Assembly: GCF_008710155.1 (NCBI RefSeq)
Contig: NZ_VYPZ01000007.1
Coordinates: 124,001 to 188,000 of the forward strand
Source of the DNA: Sphingobium limneticum
Lineage (GTDB): Bacteria; Pseudomonadota; Alphaproteobacteria; Sphingomonadales; Sphingomonadaceae
Length of the DNA stretch: 64,000 bases
Direction: 5' to 3'
The notes below the pieces were generated by a model, which was given only the letters and a program-made list of their open reading frames with translations, had not been told where the DNA came from and made no database searches. The position numbers were made by a program, and so were the translations under genes. Of this stretch, positions 30,464-39,260 are shown one piece after another; position 1 is the stretch's first letter, and the number at the start of each line of letters is the position of its first letter.

Positions 30464-33059
30464 GGAGCGTCTCCTGCGATATTTGCATAAGGATGTTGGC
30501 GATCGCCGGCCGGCACGATCCGCAATTGGTGCCGGCGCCCAGCGCCTTGCCGATGGCCGGCACATCGACCAGTTGCTGGTCACGGATCGCCGCGACGATC
30601 TGGTTGAGGCCGATGTCGAAACAGACGCAGATGGTCGCGCCCTTGTCCGGCTGGCTACCCGGCCCTCGCGCGGCCAGCACGGTCGCGCCCACATTCTCCG
30701 CCGACAACTGGCCGATCAGCCAGTCGCGCGAAGGCAGCAAACCGGTACGCGTGACGATCAATATCCCCGCCAGCTTGCCCTCCTGGATGATCGCCACCCG
30801 CCGCGTCCCGCGCGTTCGGTCGATCGCCTCGACCCGGTCGCCCTTGGGCAGGCAGGCCTCCAGCCGCGCCACATCGCCATTGCCCGCCACCTCATATAGC
30901 GCGCCGCCCGGCACGGTCACCTTGGTCGCCCAAAGGCAGGGCAGCCGCACCGCATCCTGTCCGCGCAGGATCAAGAAACCCGTCCACTCGGTCGCGACCC
31001 GCTCGACGCTGGCCGGGGTGGATTTGAACCCCGGCTGGCCCGAATGCGGGTCCACCAGTGGACGGGGCAGCAGGCCGGTTCGCCCGCCGCTCGATATCTG
31101 GTCGGTCCAGTGGATCGGCGTGAAAATCTCGCCAGGCCGTTGCCCTTCGCTATAGGCGACGCGAAAGATGCTGTGCCCCTGCGCCGTCTGGACGCGGGCC
31201 AGATCGCGGTCGGCGATACCCAGCGCCTGCGCATCGCACGGATGGATGTCCACCAGCGGCTCCTCGCGATGCCGCGCCAGCTTGGGGGCGAGGCCGGTCC
31301 GCGTCATCGTGTGCCACTGGTCGCGATAACGGCCGGTGTTGAGCGTCATCGGCCAGTCCTTGAGCGGCGCCTGCACGTCCATCTGGCGGGTCAGTACCAG
31401 CCGCGCCTTGCGGTCGGGCGTCGAAAAGCCACCGGCAAATGGCGCATCGCCCCCCCAACGAAACGGCGCCATCGCGTCATAGGCTTCATTGCCGATCGCG
31501 GCCTGCGCCCGCAGGTTCAGCACCCGCGCGCCGTCATTCTGGTACGCGGTCAGGCGTGCATGCTCGCGCCAGATATCGGCCGGCCGCTCATAGGCGAAAG
31601 CGTTGCGCCAGCCCATCCGCCGCGCAACCTGCGTTACGATCCACCAGTCCGGCTTCGCCTCTCCGGGCAGTGTCATGAAGGGGCGCTGCCGGCTGATGGT
31701 ACGATCGGAGTTGGTGACGGTCCCATCCTTCTCGCCCCAACCGGCGGCGGGCAGGCGGACATGGGCATGGGTGCTGCTGTCGGTATCGGCAATGATGTCC
31801 GACACGACGAGGAAGGGGATCGACTCCAGCGCCTCCCGCACCCGGCCTGCATCGGGGAGGGAAACGGCCGGGTTGGTCGCCATCACCCACAGCGCCTTGA
31901 TCCGCCCTTCGTTGATCGCGCGAAACAGGTCCACGGCCTTCAACCCCGGCTTGGTCGCCATCGTCGGCGCGGCCCAGAAACGGCCGACGCGCGCGACATT
32001 GTCCGGCGCGAAATCCATATGCGCCGCCAGCGTAGAGGCCAGGCCGCCCACCTCCCGCCCGCCCATGGCGTTGGGCTGGCCCGTGATCGAAAAAGGCGCT
32101 GCGCCCGGCTTGCCGAAACGGCCGGTGGCGAGATGGACGTTGATGATTGCATTGACCTGATCGGTGCCGCGGATCGACTGGTTGATGCCCTGGCTGAACA
32201 TCGTAATGGTGCGCGGGGTCGCGGCGAACAGCTCGAAAAACTGTTTCAGCAGCGCCGGTTCCACATCGCAGGTCGCGGCCGTCGTCCACAGATCATGACC
32301 GGTGCGGATATGCTCCCAAAAGCCTTGGGGCGCGGTCACATGATCGGCCATGAAGGCAGGATCGGTGATCCCCTCCGCCTCACACGAGGCCAGAAGCCCG
32401 TTCATCAATGCGACGTCGGTACCCGGCTTTATGGCCAGATGCAGGTCGGCGCCTTCACAGGTTTCGGTGCGGCGGGGATCGATGACGACCAGCTTCGTAC
32501 CGCGCGCCGCCCGCGCCGCCTGTATGCGCTGGTAAACGATCGGGTGGCACCAGGCGGTGTTGGAGCCGACCAGTACGATCAGGTCCGCCTGATCCAGATC
32601 CCCATAGCTGGCGGGCACCACATCCTCACCAAATGCCCGATTGTGGCCCGCCACCGCGCTCGACATGCAGAGGCGACTGTTCGTGTCGATATTCGCCGAC
32701 CCGATGAAGCCCTTCATCAGCTTGTTGGCGACATAATAATCCTCGGTCAGCAACTGGCCAGAGACGTAGAAGGCCACGCTGTCCGGGCCGTAACGGTCGA
32801 TCGTCTCGCGAAACCGCCTCGCGACCAGATCCAGCGCCTTGTCCCAACTGGCGCGCTTGCTGCCGATCATCGGATGCAACAACCGCCCGGTCAGCCCGAC
32901 CGTCTCGCCCAGATGCGTGCCCTTGGAACAGAGGCGCCCGCCATTGGCCGGATGCGCCTCATCCCCCTTGATCACGACCGAGCGCGGCCCGGTCGGCGTG
33001 GCCGCTATGCCGCAACCAACACCGCAATAAGCGCAGGTGGTGCGGATAGAGCTAGTCAT
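30450..33059 (-). CDS. nasA: Assimilatory nitrate reductase catalytic subunit
   Basis: NasA reduces nitrate to nitrite in the cytoplasm. The 869-residue protein starts with the [4Fe-4S] motif TTCAYCGVGCGIAATPTG, continues with molybdopterin-binding domains (RLLHPMIGSKRASWDKALDL, LCMSSAVAGHNRAFGEDVVP with the likely Cys molybdenum ligand, and ALWVMATNPAVSLPDAGRVR) and ends with a BFD-type [2Fe-2S] domain (CVCFDIGLNQIVAAIRDQ; GTNCGSCRPAIANILM). This C-terminal cluster is characteristic of assimilatory enzymes of this group. It lies between nirD and SUMT. A 120 bp palindromic repeat occupies most of the gap between nirD and nasA. Confidence 0.96.
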   Translation of the reverse strand: MTSSIRTTCAYCGVGCGIAATPTGPRSVVIKGDEAHPANGGRLCSKGTHLGETVGLTGRLLHPMIGSKRASWDKALDLVARRFRETIDRYGPDSVAFYVSGQLLTEDYYVANKLMKGFIGSANIDTNSRLCMSSAVAGHNRAFGEDVVPASYGDLDQADLIVLVGSNTAWCHPIVYQRIQAARAARGTKLVVIDPRRTETCEGADLHLAIKPGTDVALMNGLLASCEAEGITDPAFMADHVTAPQGFWEHIRTGHDLWTTAATCDVEPALLKQFFELFAATPRTITMFSQGINQSIRGTDQVNAIINVHLATGRFGKPGAAPFSITGQPNAMGGREVGGLASTLAAHMDFAPDNVARVGRFWAAPTMATKPGLKAVDLFRAINEGRIKALWVMATNPAVSLPDAGRVREALESIPFLVVSDIIADTDSSTHAHVRLPAAGWGEKDGTVTNSDRTISRQRPFMTLPGEAKPDWWIVTQVARRMGWRNAFAYERPADIWREHARLTAYQNDGARVLNLRAQAAIGNEAYDAMAPFRWGGDAPFAGGFSTPDRKARLVLTRQMDVQAPLKDWPMTLNTGRYRDQWHTMTRTGLAPKLARHREEPLVDIHPCDAQALGIADRDLARVQTAQGHSIFRVAYSEGQRPGEIFTPIHWTDQISSGGRTGLLPRPLVDPHSGQPGFKSTPASVERVATEWTGFLILRGQDAVRLPCLWATKVTVPGGALYEVAGNGDVARLEACLPKGDRVEAIDRTRGTRRVAIIQEGKLAGILIVTRTGLLPSRDWLIGQLSAENVGATVLAARGPGSQPDKGATICVCFDIGLNQIVAAIRDQQLVDVPAIGKALGAGTNCGSCRPAIANILMQISQETLHAAE

Positions 33060-33061
33060 AG

Positions 33062-33181
33062 CCCCTCCCTTCCAAGGGAGGGGTTGGGGTGGGTGCGAGC
33101 GAAGCGGGCCTGCAACATCACCGGTGCAAGCGCCGCTGACGCGGCGCACCCACCCCCGACCCCTCCCTTGAAAGGGAGGGG
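33062..33181. repeat. 120 bp near-palindromic element between nirD and nasA
   Basis: Both ends carry hairpins of the type CCCCTCCCTT / AAGGGAGGGG, and the flanks GGGGTGGGTGCG and CGCACCCACCCCCG complement each other, so the whole segment can fold into one long cruciform or stem. It separates nasA from nirBD and may protect the mRNA end or attenuate transcription. Confidence 0.8.
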
Positions 33182-33198
33182 AGAACGAAATCGCACCC

Positions 33199-33534
33199 TC
33201 ACGCCGCCACCGGCATCGCGACCGGCCGGGCGATCAAAATCCGCTCGCCCTCCACCCGCACCGCGATGGTCGGCGTGCAGCCCTCATCATTACCCTGCGC
33301 TTCACCCGTCCTGAGCGCGATATTCCAGTTATGCAGCGGACAGGCGACATTATGCCCGTGAACGATGCCCTGGCTCAGCGGTCCCTTCTTGTGCGGACAT
33401 TCATCGACCAGCGCGAAGACATGATCGTCGCCGGTGCGGAACACCGCGATTTCCTTCTGCCCATCAATCTGCACCGTGCGGGCGCCGCGCTGGGGAATGT
33501 CGGCTAGCGTGCCGATATCGATCCATGTCGTCAT
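33199..33534 (-). CDS. nirD: Nitrite reductase small subunit (Rieske type)
   Basis: NirD is the small partner of the NADH-dependent assimilatory nitrite reductase. The 111-residue protein has a Rieske-like fold with the remnant cluster motifs VDECPHKKGPLSQGIVHGHN and ACPLHNWNIALRTGEAQG, i.e. C-P-H and C-P-L-H with the four ligands Cys/His present. It starts 6 bp after the nirB stop codon. Confidence 0.95.
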   Translation of the reverse strand: MTTWIDIGTLADIPQRGARTVQIDGQKEIAVFRTGDDHVFALVDECPHKKGPLSQGIVHGHNVACPLHNWNIALRTGEAQGNDEGCTPTIAVRVEGERILIARPVAMPVAA

Positions 33535-33540
33535 GAGGGG

Positions 33541-36066
33541 TTACTCCGCAGCGGTGGCAAAGGGGGCGAGCGGCTGGTGCAGTTCGGCATGCTGGCCGGC
33601 CGCACGTTCAGCCCATGGATCGTCCTGGCTGAAGCTTTGCGCATAGAGGAAGCGCGCCCTCAGCGCCTCGCGCCCCGCCTCATCCTCGACGATCCTCTGC
33701 TTGATATAATCGACGCCCACCCGCTCGATCCATGGCGCGGTCCGCTCCAGATAGCGGGCTTCCTCGCGATAGAGCTGAGTGAAGGCGGCGCAGTAATCCA
33801 TCGCCGCCTGCTCGGTCGCGACCTTGCACAGGAAATCGGTGGCGCGGACATGGATGCCGCCATTGCCGCCGACATGCAGTTCATAGCCGGAATCGACGCA
33901 CACCACCCCAAAATCCTTGATCGTCGCCTCCGCGCAATTGCGGGGGCAGCCCGACACGGCGATCTTGAACTTGTGGGGCATCCACGATCCCCAGGTCATC
34001 CGCTCGATCTTGACGCCAAGGCCGGTCGAATCCTGCGTGCCGAAACGACACCATTCGCTACCTACGCAGGTCTTCACGGTGCGCAGCGACTTGCCATAGG
34101 CATGGCCCGACACCATGCCCGCGGCATTCAGGTCGGCCCAGACGGCGGGCAGATCTTCCTTCCTGATGCCGAAAATGTCGAGCCGCTGGCCGCCCGTCAC
34201 CTTCACCATCGGCGCGTTGAACTTCTCGACCACGTCGGCAATCGCGCGCAATTCACGCGGGTTGGTCAGGCCACCCCACATGCGCGGTACGACCGAATAA
34301 GTGCCGTCCTTCTGGATATTGGCGTGCATGCGTTCGTTGACGAAGCGGCTCTGCTGGTCGTCCTGATAGTCTCCCGGCAGCGCGCAGAGCAGATAATAAT
34401 TGAGCGCAGGACGGCAGGAGGAGCAGCCATCCGGGGTCGACCAGTGCAGCAACTGCATGACCTCGGGGATGGAGCGCATATTCTGCGCCACGATTTCCCG
34501 CCGCACATCATCATGGGTGAAGCTGGTGCATTTGCATAGCGTCTTCGGCCCGGATTTGACGTCGTCGCCCAGCACCACCGCCAACAGATTTTCGACAATG
34601 CCGGTGCAACTGCCGCAGCTGGCGGATGCCTTGCAGGTGGAACGGACGGCATCCAGGCTGCCATTGCCCGCCTCGATACAGGCGACGACCTGACCCTTGC
34701 TGACGCCGTTGCAGCCGCAAATCTCGGCATCGTCCGAGAGCGCCGCAACGGCCGCCTTAGGGTCCAGCGCGCCCCCTCCTTGGGCGAAGGCTTGTCCGAA
34801 GATCAGCAGATCGCGAATGTCCGCGACATTTTCCTCGCGCTTCAGCAGGTCGAAATACCAGCCGCCATCCACGGTATCGCCGTACAGCACCGCGCCGATG
34901 ACCTTGTCGTCCTTCACGACGACCCGCTTATAGACCCCACGCGAAGCGTCGCGCAGGACGATATCCTCGCACCCTTCACCACCCGAAAAATCACCGGCGG
35001 AAAAGACGTCCAGCCCCGCGACCTTCAGCTTGGTCGAGGTCACCGACCCCTTATAACCACTATGCTGGTCGGTCAGCCCATCGGCCAGGCTGCGGCACAT
35101 ATCCCACAGCGGCGCGACCAGGCCATAGACATTGCCGTCATGCTCGACGCATTCGCCGACGGCGAGGACATCGGGGTCGCTGGTGACCATATGGTCGTCG
35201 ACCCTGATACCGCGATTGACCTCCAGCCCCGCTTCGCGCGCCAGCGCCGTCGCGGGACGGATGCCCACAGCCATCACGACGAGGCTGGCCGGAATCTCGG
35301 TGCCGTCCTTCAGGCGGACACCTTCGACCTTGCCGTCACCATAGATGCTTTCGGTATTGGCGCCGGTCAGGATGGTCTGACCCCGGCCCTCCAGTGCGCT
35401 CTTCAGCAGCCAGCCCGCCGCCTCGTCCAGTTGCCGCTCCATCAGCGTGTCCATCAGGTGGATGACCGTCACCTTCATGCCGCGCAGGGTCAGCCCATGC
35501 GCCGCCTCCAGCCCCAGCAGACCGCCACCGATCACCACCGCAGCGCCGCCGCCCAAAGCCTTACCAGCTTCGGCCGCCGCCAGCATCGTGTCGACATCCT
35601 TCATGTCGCGAAAGCTGATGACGCCCTGCAGATCCTTGCCCGGCACCGGAATGATGAACGGGTCGGAACCGGTCGCGATCAACAGCTTGTCATAATGGAC
35701 GCTGCGGCCGCTCTGCGCCGTCACCCTCTTGGCCGCCCGGTCGATCGCCGTCACCGGATCGCCCGCGATCAGCTCGATGCCGTTGTCGTCATACCAGGCG
35801 CGGTCGTTGATGACGATCTGCTCGAACGTCTTCTCGCCCGCCAGCACCGGGGACAACATGATCCGGTTATAATTCACATAAGGCTCGGCCCCGAAGACGG
35901 TGACGCGATAGCGCCCCCCATCCCGCGCCAGCAGTTCCTCGACCGCGCGGCACCCGGCCATACCGTTGCCCACGACCACCAGATGCTCCCGCACATCGTC
36001 GGCCGGCACGCGGATATCGTCCCCGCTATCCACCGCCGGCTCGATTGTTCCGATCTGAAATTCCAT
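33541..36066 (-). CDS. nirB: NADH-dependent nitrite reductase large subunit
   Basis: NirB reduces nitrite to ammonium with six electrons from NADH, using FAD, FeS clusters and siroheme. The 841-residue protein shows an N-terminal FAD/NAD module (LVVVGNGMAGCRAVEELLAR; GGAAVVIGGGLLGLEAAHGL), one or two BFD-like [2Fe-2S] segments (ICGCNGVSKGQVVACIEAGN; SASCGSCTGIVENLLA; CSSCRPALNYYLL) and the siroheme/[4Fe-4S] module (CVGSEWCRFGTQDSTGLGVK; KIAVSGCPRNCAEATIKDFG). The ATG at 36066 is the family start. It is preceded by a leader with two ANTAR-type hairpins and a terminator, so expression should depend on NasT. Confidence 0.97.
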   Translation of the reverse strand: MEFQIGTIEPAVDSGDDIRVPADDVREHLVVVGNGMAGCRAVEELLARDGGRYRVTVFGAEPYVNYNRIMLSPVLAGEKTFEQIVINDRAWYDDNGIELIAGDPVTAIDRAAKRVTAQSGRSVHYDKLLIATGSDPFIIPVPGKDLQGVISFRDMKDVDTMLAAAEAGKALGGGAAVVIGGGLLGLEAAHGLTLRGMKVTVIHLMDTLMERQLDEAAGWLLKSALEGRGQTILTGANTESIYGDGKVEGVRLKDGTEIPASLVVMAVGIRPATALAREAGLEVNRGIRVDDHMVTSDPDVLAVGECVEHDGNVYGLVAPLWDMCRSLADGLTDQHSGYKGSVTSTKLKVAGLDVFSAGDFSGGEGCEDIVLRDASRGVYKRVVVKDDKVIGAVLYGDTVDGGWYFDLLKREENVADIRDLLIFGQAFAQGGGALDPKAAVAALSDDAEICGCNGVSKGQVVACIEAGNGSLDAVRSTCKASASCGSCTGIVENLLAVVLGDDVKSGPKTLCKCTSFTHDDVRREIVAQNMRSIPEVMQLLHWSTPDGCSSCRPALNYYLLCALPGDYQDDQQSRFVNERMHANIQKDGTYSVVPRMWGGLTNPRELRAIADVVEKFNAPMVKVTGGQRLDIFGIRKEDLPAVWADLNAAGMVSGHAYGKSLRTVKTCVGSEWCRFGTQDSTGLGVKIERMTWGSWMPHKFKIAVSGCPRNCAEATIKDFGVVCVDSGYELHVGGNGGIHVRATDFLCKVATEQAAMDYCAAFTQLYREEARYLERTAPWIERVGVDYIKQRIVEDEAGREALRARFLYAQSFSQDDPWAERAAGQHAELHQPLAPFATAAE

Positions 36067-36085
36067 CCCCGACACTCCAGAAACC

Positions 36086-36180
36086 AAAAAAGCCGCCATC
36101 CTGACCCCCGGTGAGAACCGAGAGTCAGGATGGCGGCTTTGCCATCATATAGTGCCTTGCCGGTTCTACCCTGAACCGCC
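36086..36180 (-). promoter_or_regulatory. NasT (ANTAR)-controlled transcription attenuator before nirB
   Basis: On the minus strand a hairpin P1 (36161-36178) has a 6 bp stem CGGTTC/GAACCG around the hexaloop AGGGTA, and a second hairpin P2 (36129-36146) has a 6 bp stem GATGGC/GCCATC around the hexaloop AAAGCC. Both loops have A at position 1 and G at position 4, the known ANTAR recognition rule. The 3' arm of P2 is also the 5' arm of an intrinsic terminator (14 bp stem 36124-36137 with 36092-36105, then six U at 36086-36091). P2 and the terminator are therefore mutually exclusive; NasT binding would allow read-through into nirB. Confidence 0.88.
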
Positions 36181-36272
36181 GCGGCATGTGTGTGGGGACA
36201 TCCTTGTCCCTTGCAGTGCAGCATATGGGGAATCGCCTGCATGCTCAAGCGATTCCTCTCATGCTTTTTCAA

Positions 36273-37481
36273 TCAGATGGACCAGTCCGCCTGCACCCAG
36301 ATCTTGTCCGTATCACTCGCCATCGCCTTCGCATCATAATGGGCGTAGCGCAGCGACAGCGCGGTCTTCCCTGCCTTGGCGGATGCAAGAAGGTCGATCT
36401 CGTCGCCATAATGCTGGTCCAGCCGATCGCTCTCGAACCGATGCCATGTCGCCGCCAGCGTCACGCCGGTCAGCGGCCCCATCTGCTTCCAGCCATAGCC
36501 GCCCCCGACATAGAGATCGCGGATGCCATTGGCCGGCGTGGTGAGGAATTTGTCCACCCAGCCCTGAAATTTGAAATTGGTGCCGAGTGGCGTCTGGAAG
36601 CTGGTGAAAGCGGCACCGCTACTGGCGCCCAGCACCTCATAGCCACCGTTCAGCTTCCATCCGCGCACATCCAGCGTCGCGTCCGCCAGCCAGTAATCCG
36701 CGCCATAATCATTGGGATTGCGATGATAATCGGACTGGCGGGCATAGCTGAGCTGATAGCTGATCTTCGCTACCGTCGACAAAGGGCGCGCTCCCGCCAG
36801 CCGCACCCCATAGGTCTGGCTCGACAGGCGAAACGCCTGCACCGCCGCCTCATCCTGATCCACCAGATAGGCAAAGCCGGTCAGCGTGCCGACGGGCGTC
36901 ACATAGGACAGGTTCGCCAGGATAGTGTCCCCGCTCACCGCCTGCTGGCGCGCGCCCTTGCCCTGAAAACCCCAGATCGTCCGTGCGCTCCACGCATAGG
37001 CAACATCCAGCTTCAGTCCCTTGGCCGGCGTCAGTTCCGCCCGCACCGCGTCGAACGTCTGCGCGTTGTCGCGAAAGGCGACATTGCCCACGAACCGCTC
37101 GTCATCCAGCACGATTTTCTGCCGCCCGCCGGTCAGCGTCAGCGCCTTGGTCCTATATTGCAGCTGGGCGATGTAGAGCGCGATATTCTGCGGATCGGCG
37201 ATGATCGGCCGCGTGGCCGCGCCATTCAGCCCGTCATGATAATCATCGACGGCAGCCAGCGTCCCCTGTCCCACGATTGTTGCCGACAGGGCGCCGCTGC
37301 TGGCCGTCAGCCCGGCGCGAGCACGCACGGTCAGCGCGTCGGCCTTATCTTGCGCCAACCCATCCTGATCGGCATGCTCATAGCGCAACCGCGCTTCGGC
37401 AATCGGCTTCAGGCTGATGGTCTGGGCATAAGCCGGCCCCGCGACGGCCAGCACGGCCGCCGATGCGAATAGTATCTTCAT
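36273..37481 (-). CDS. Outer membrane porin of the alginate-export-like family in the nitrate cluster
   Basis: The 402-residue protein has a Sec signal (MKILFASAAVLAVAGPAYAQ) and a beta-barrel body: ISLKPIAEARLRYEHADQDG at the start, GRQKIVLDDERFVGNVAFRD and a C-terminal strand (DTDKIWVQADWSI). The pattern resembles the alginate export/OprD-like barrel family common next to nitrate genes in sphingomonads. By location between narK and nirB it probably helps nitrate or nitrite cross the outer membrane; this is inference. It ends about 90 bp before the nirB attenuator begins. Confidence 0.8.
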   Translation of the reverse strand: MKILFASAAVLAVAGPAYAQTISLKPIAEARLRYEHADQDGLAQDKADALTVRARAGLTASSGALSATIVGQGTLAAVDDYHDGLNGAATRPIIADPQNIALYIAQLQYRTKALTLTGGRQKIVLDDERFVGNVAFRDNAQTFDAVRAELTPAKGLKLDVAYAWSARTIWGFQGKGARQQAVSGDTILANLSYVTPVGTLTGFAYLVDQDEAAVQAFRLSSQTYGVRLAGARPLSTVAKISYQLSYARQSDYHRNPNDYGADYWLADATLDVRGWKLNGGYEVLGASSGAAFTSFQTPLGTNFKFQGWVDKFLTTPANGIRDLYVGGGYGWKQMGPLTGVTLAATWHRFESDRLDQHYGDEIDLLASAKAGKTALSLRYAHYDAKAMASDTDKIWVQADWSI

Positions 37482-37533
37482 GAAAAATCGTCCCCCCTCG
37501 GACGAATTGGAGCATCGAGCTCAGAATAAAAAT

Positions 37534-37618
37534 CCGTTCGCCCTGAGCCTGTCGAAGGGCTGCTCTTTCTTCATGCCGTCATGGAAAGATGGGACTTGGA
37601 AAGGCTCAGCCCGAACGC
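37534..37618. repeat. Palindromic CCGTTCG element between narK and the porin gene
   Basis: CCGTTCGCCCTGAGCCTG at the left and AGGCTCAGCCCGAACG at the right form inverted ends of an about 85 bp element of the family seen around gshB. The 189 bp gap between narK and the porin gene shows nothing else besides possible promoter sequence. Confidence 0.75.
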
Positions 37619-37670
37619 CATGGATATGGATTGGAGCGACGGTCCGTGCCGCCGCCCTCCTCTCCAACCC

Positions 37671-38918
37671 TCAGATGCGCGCGCCGCTGGTCCAGGTGGC
37701 GCGCCACTTAGCCTTCACCAGCGTCAGGCCCGCCAGCGCTACCAGCGCCAGCCCAGCAAAGATCAGGAAGCCCGGCGCAAAGCTGCCGGTCATCTGCTTG
37801 GCCAGCCCCAGCGAACTGGCGAGGTAGAAGCCGCCAACGCCGCCGGCCATGCCGACCAGTCCCGTCATCACGCCGATTTCCGCCTGAAACCGCTGCGGCA
37901 CCAACTGAAACACCGACCCGTTGCCCGTCCCCAGCGCCAGCATCGCCAGCACGAAGAAGCCGAGCGCCCCGATCAGCGTCGTCGCATAGGCCACGCCCGC
38001 CAGCGCCAGCGCCGCCACGACCAGCACCATGGTCAGCGTCTTCACGCCACCGATCTTGTCGGCCAGCGCACCACCCATCGGCCGCACCAGCGACCCGGCG
38101 AACACGCAGCCGGCGGTGCAGTAACCCGCGATGATCGGGGTCAGGCCGAACTGGTCGGTGAAATAGATGGGCAAGGACGCAGCCAGACCCACGAACCCGC
38201 CGAACGTCACGGAATATAGCCCCATCAGCCACCAGGCGTCGCCCTGCTTCAGCGGCTCGAAATAGTCGATCATCTTCTTGGGCGCCGGCGCGTTGGGCGC
38301 ATCCTTGGCCATGATCATATAGACGACAAACACGATGCTGAGCGGAATACAGGCCAGACCCAGCACGGCGTTCCATCCGAACAGCTTGGCCAGCATCGGC
38401 GCGAAGAGCGACGCCAATACCGTGCCGCTATTGCCCATGCCGGCCAGACCCATCGCCTTGCCCTGATGCTCGGCCGGATACCAGCGGCTCGCCAGCGGCA
38501 GCGCGATCGCGAAGCTGGCGCCGGCAAAGCCCAATATCACGCCCAGCGCCAGCGTCCCGCCAAAGCTGTTGACCCCCATCGCCCAGGCCGTGAACAGCCC
38601 GGCAATCACGATGATCTGGCTGATCGCGCCCGACCGCTTCGGCCCGATCCGATCGACCAGCAACCCGTTGACCACGCGCAGCAGCGCACCCGCTAGCGTC
38701 GGCGTCGCGACCATCAGCCCCTTTTCGGCCGGGGTCAGCATCAGTGTCTTGGCAATCATCGGGGCCAGCGGCCCCAGCAGCACCCAAACCATGAAGGCGA
38801 GGTCGAAATAGAGAAAGGCAGCGATCAAGGTCGGCATATGGCCGGCCTTCCAGAAGCTGGTCGCGGGCGCGGCCGTTTCGGCCTCCTGTCCTTCGCGATC
38901 CCAATAAGCGGTTGCCAT
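37671..38918 (-). CDS. narK: NarK-type nitrate/nitrite transporter (MFS)
   Basis: The 415-residue membrane protein belongs to the nitrate/nitrite porter subgroup of the MFS: FLYFDLAFMVWVLLGPLAPM in helix 1, the conserved nitrate signature GFAGASFAIALPLASRWYP in helix 5 and MTGLVGMAGGVGGFYLASSL in helix 11. Arginines near ALLRVVNGLLVDRIGPK and the signature glycines are consistent with nitrate binding. It imports nitrate for NasA. It is preceded by an ANTAR-type attenuator (38952-39048). The next gene downstream is the porin, with a palindromic repeat between. Confidence 0.94.
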   Translation of the reverse strand: MATAYWDREGQEAETAAPATSFWKAGHMPTLIAAFLYFDLAFMVWVLLGPLAPMIAKTLMLTPAEKGLMVATPTLAGALLRVVNGLLVDRIGPKRSGAISQIIVIAGLFTAWAMGVNSFGGTLALGVILGFAGASFAIALPLASRWYPAEHQGKAMGLAGMGNSGTVLASLFAPMLAKLFGWNAVLGLACIPLSIVFVVYMIMAKDAPNAPAPKKMIDYFEPLKQGDAWWLMGLYSVTFGGFVGLAASLPIYFTDQFGLTPIIAGYCTAGCVFAGSLVRPMGGALADKIGGVKTLTMVLVVAALALAGVAYATTLIGALGFFVLAMLALGTGNGSVFQLVPQRFQAEIGVMTGLVGMAGGVGGFYLASSLGLAKQMTGSFAPGFLIFAGLALVALAGLTLVKAKWRATWTSGARI

Positions 38919-38951
38919 GCTACGTCCCCCAATAGATGGAAAATGGACACG

Positions 38952-39048
38952 AAAAAAGCCGCAGGCCGGACGTTACCTAGTTGGTAAGTCCAGTCAGCGG
39001 CTTTGCTGCGAAATTTGGTGAGGACGGCCATCCCACCCTTGGGACGGC
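38952..39048 (-). promoter_or_regulatory. NasT (ANTAR)-controlled transcription attenuator before narK
   Basis: On the minus strand, hairpin P1 (39027-39048) has an 8 bp stem with one G-U pair around the hexaloop AAGGGT, and P2 (38995-39008) has a CAGC/GCTG stem around the hexaloop AAAGCC, identical to the P2 loop of the nirB leader. Both loops obey the A1/G4 ANTAR rule. The P2 loop and 3' arm form the start of a terminator (AAAGCCGC pairing with GCGGCTTT, plus an inner GGAC/GTCC stem) ending in a U tract at 38952-38957. The narK start lies 34 bp further on. Confidence 0.86.
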
Positions 39049-39148
39049 ACATCCGGATCAGCGCGCTTCGATGCGCGACTCCATGATCATCCTGCAAGAT
39101 GCGTCATGTTGCAAGGCACAAAATAGGGCGGCGACTTACCCCAACCCC

Positions 39149-39235
39149 CGTCATCCCAGCGCAGGCTGGGATCTCTCTGCCTTTTCAATTCTGTAGATCA
39201 TAAGAAGAGCGATGCCAGCCTTCGCTGGCATGACG
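39149..39235. repeat. Palindromic GTCATCCCAGC element
   Basis: Two hairpins, CATCCCAGCGCAGGCTGGGA at the left and ATGCCAGCCTTCGCTGGCAT at the right, form an inverted pair of the REP-like type. It lies between nasS and the narK attenuator. Confidence 0.75.
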
Positions 39236-39260
39236 AAAAACTGGCTCGCCCAGCCATTTC

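Noticed and set aside
30450..33059. NasA as a second formate dehydrogenase
   Set aside because: The BFD-type [2Fe-2S] C-terminus and the position between nirD and SUMT identify it as assimilatory nitrate reductase.
36064..39120. Sigma-54 promoters (-24/-12) before the nirB and narK leaders
   Set aside because: TGC-rich stretches occur near 36215-36230 and 39100-39120, but none matches TGGCAC-N5-TTGC well enough to report.
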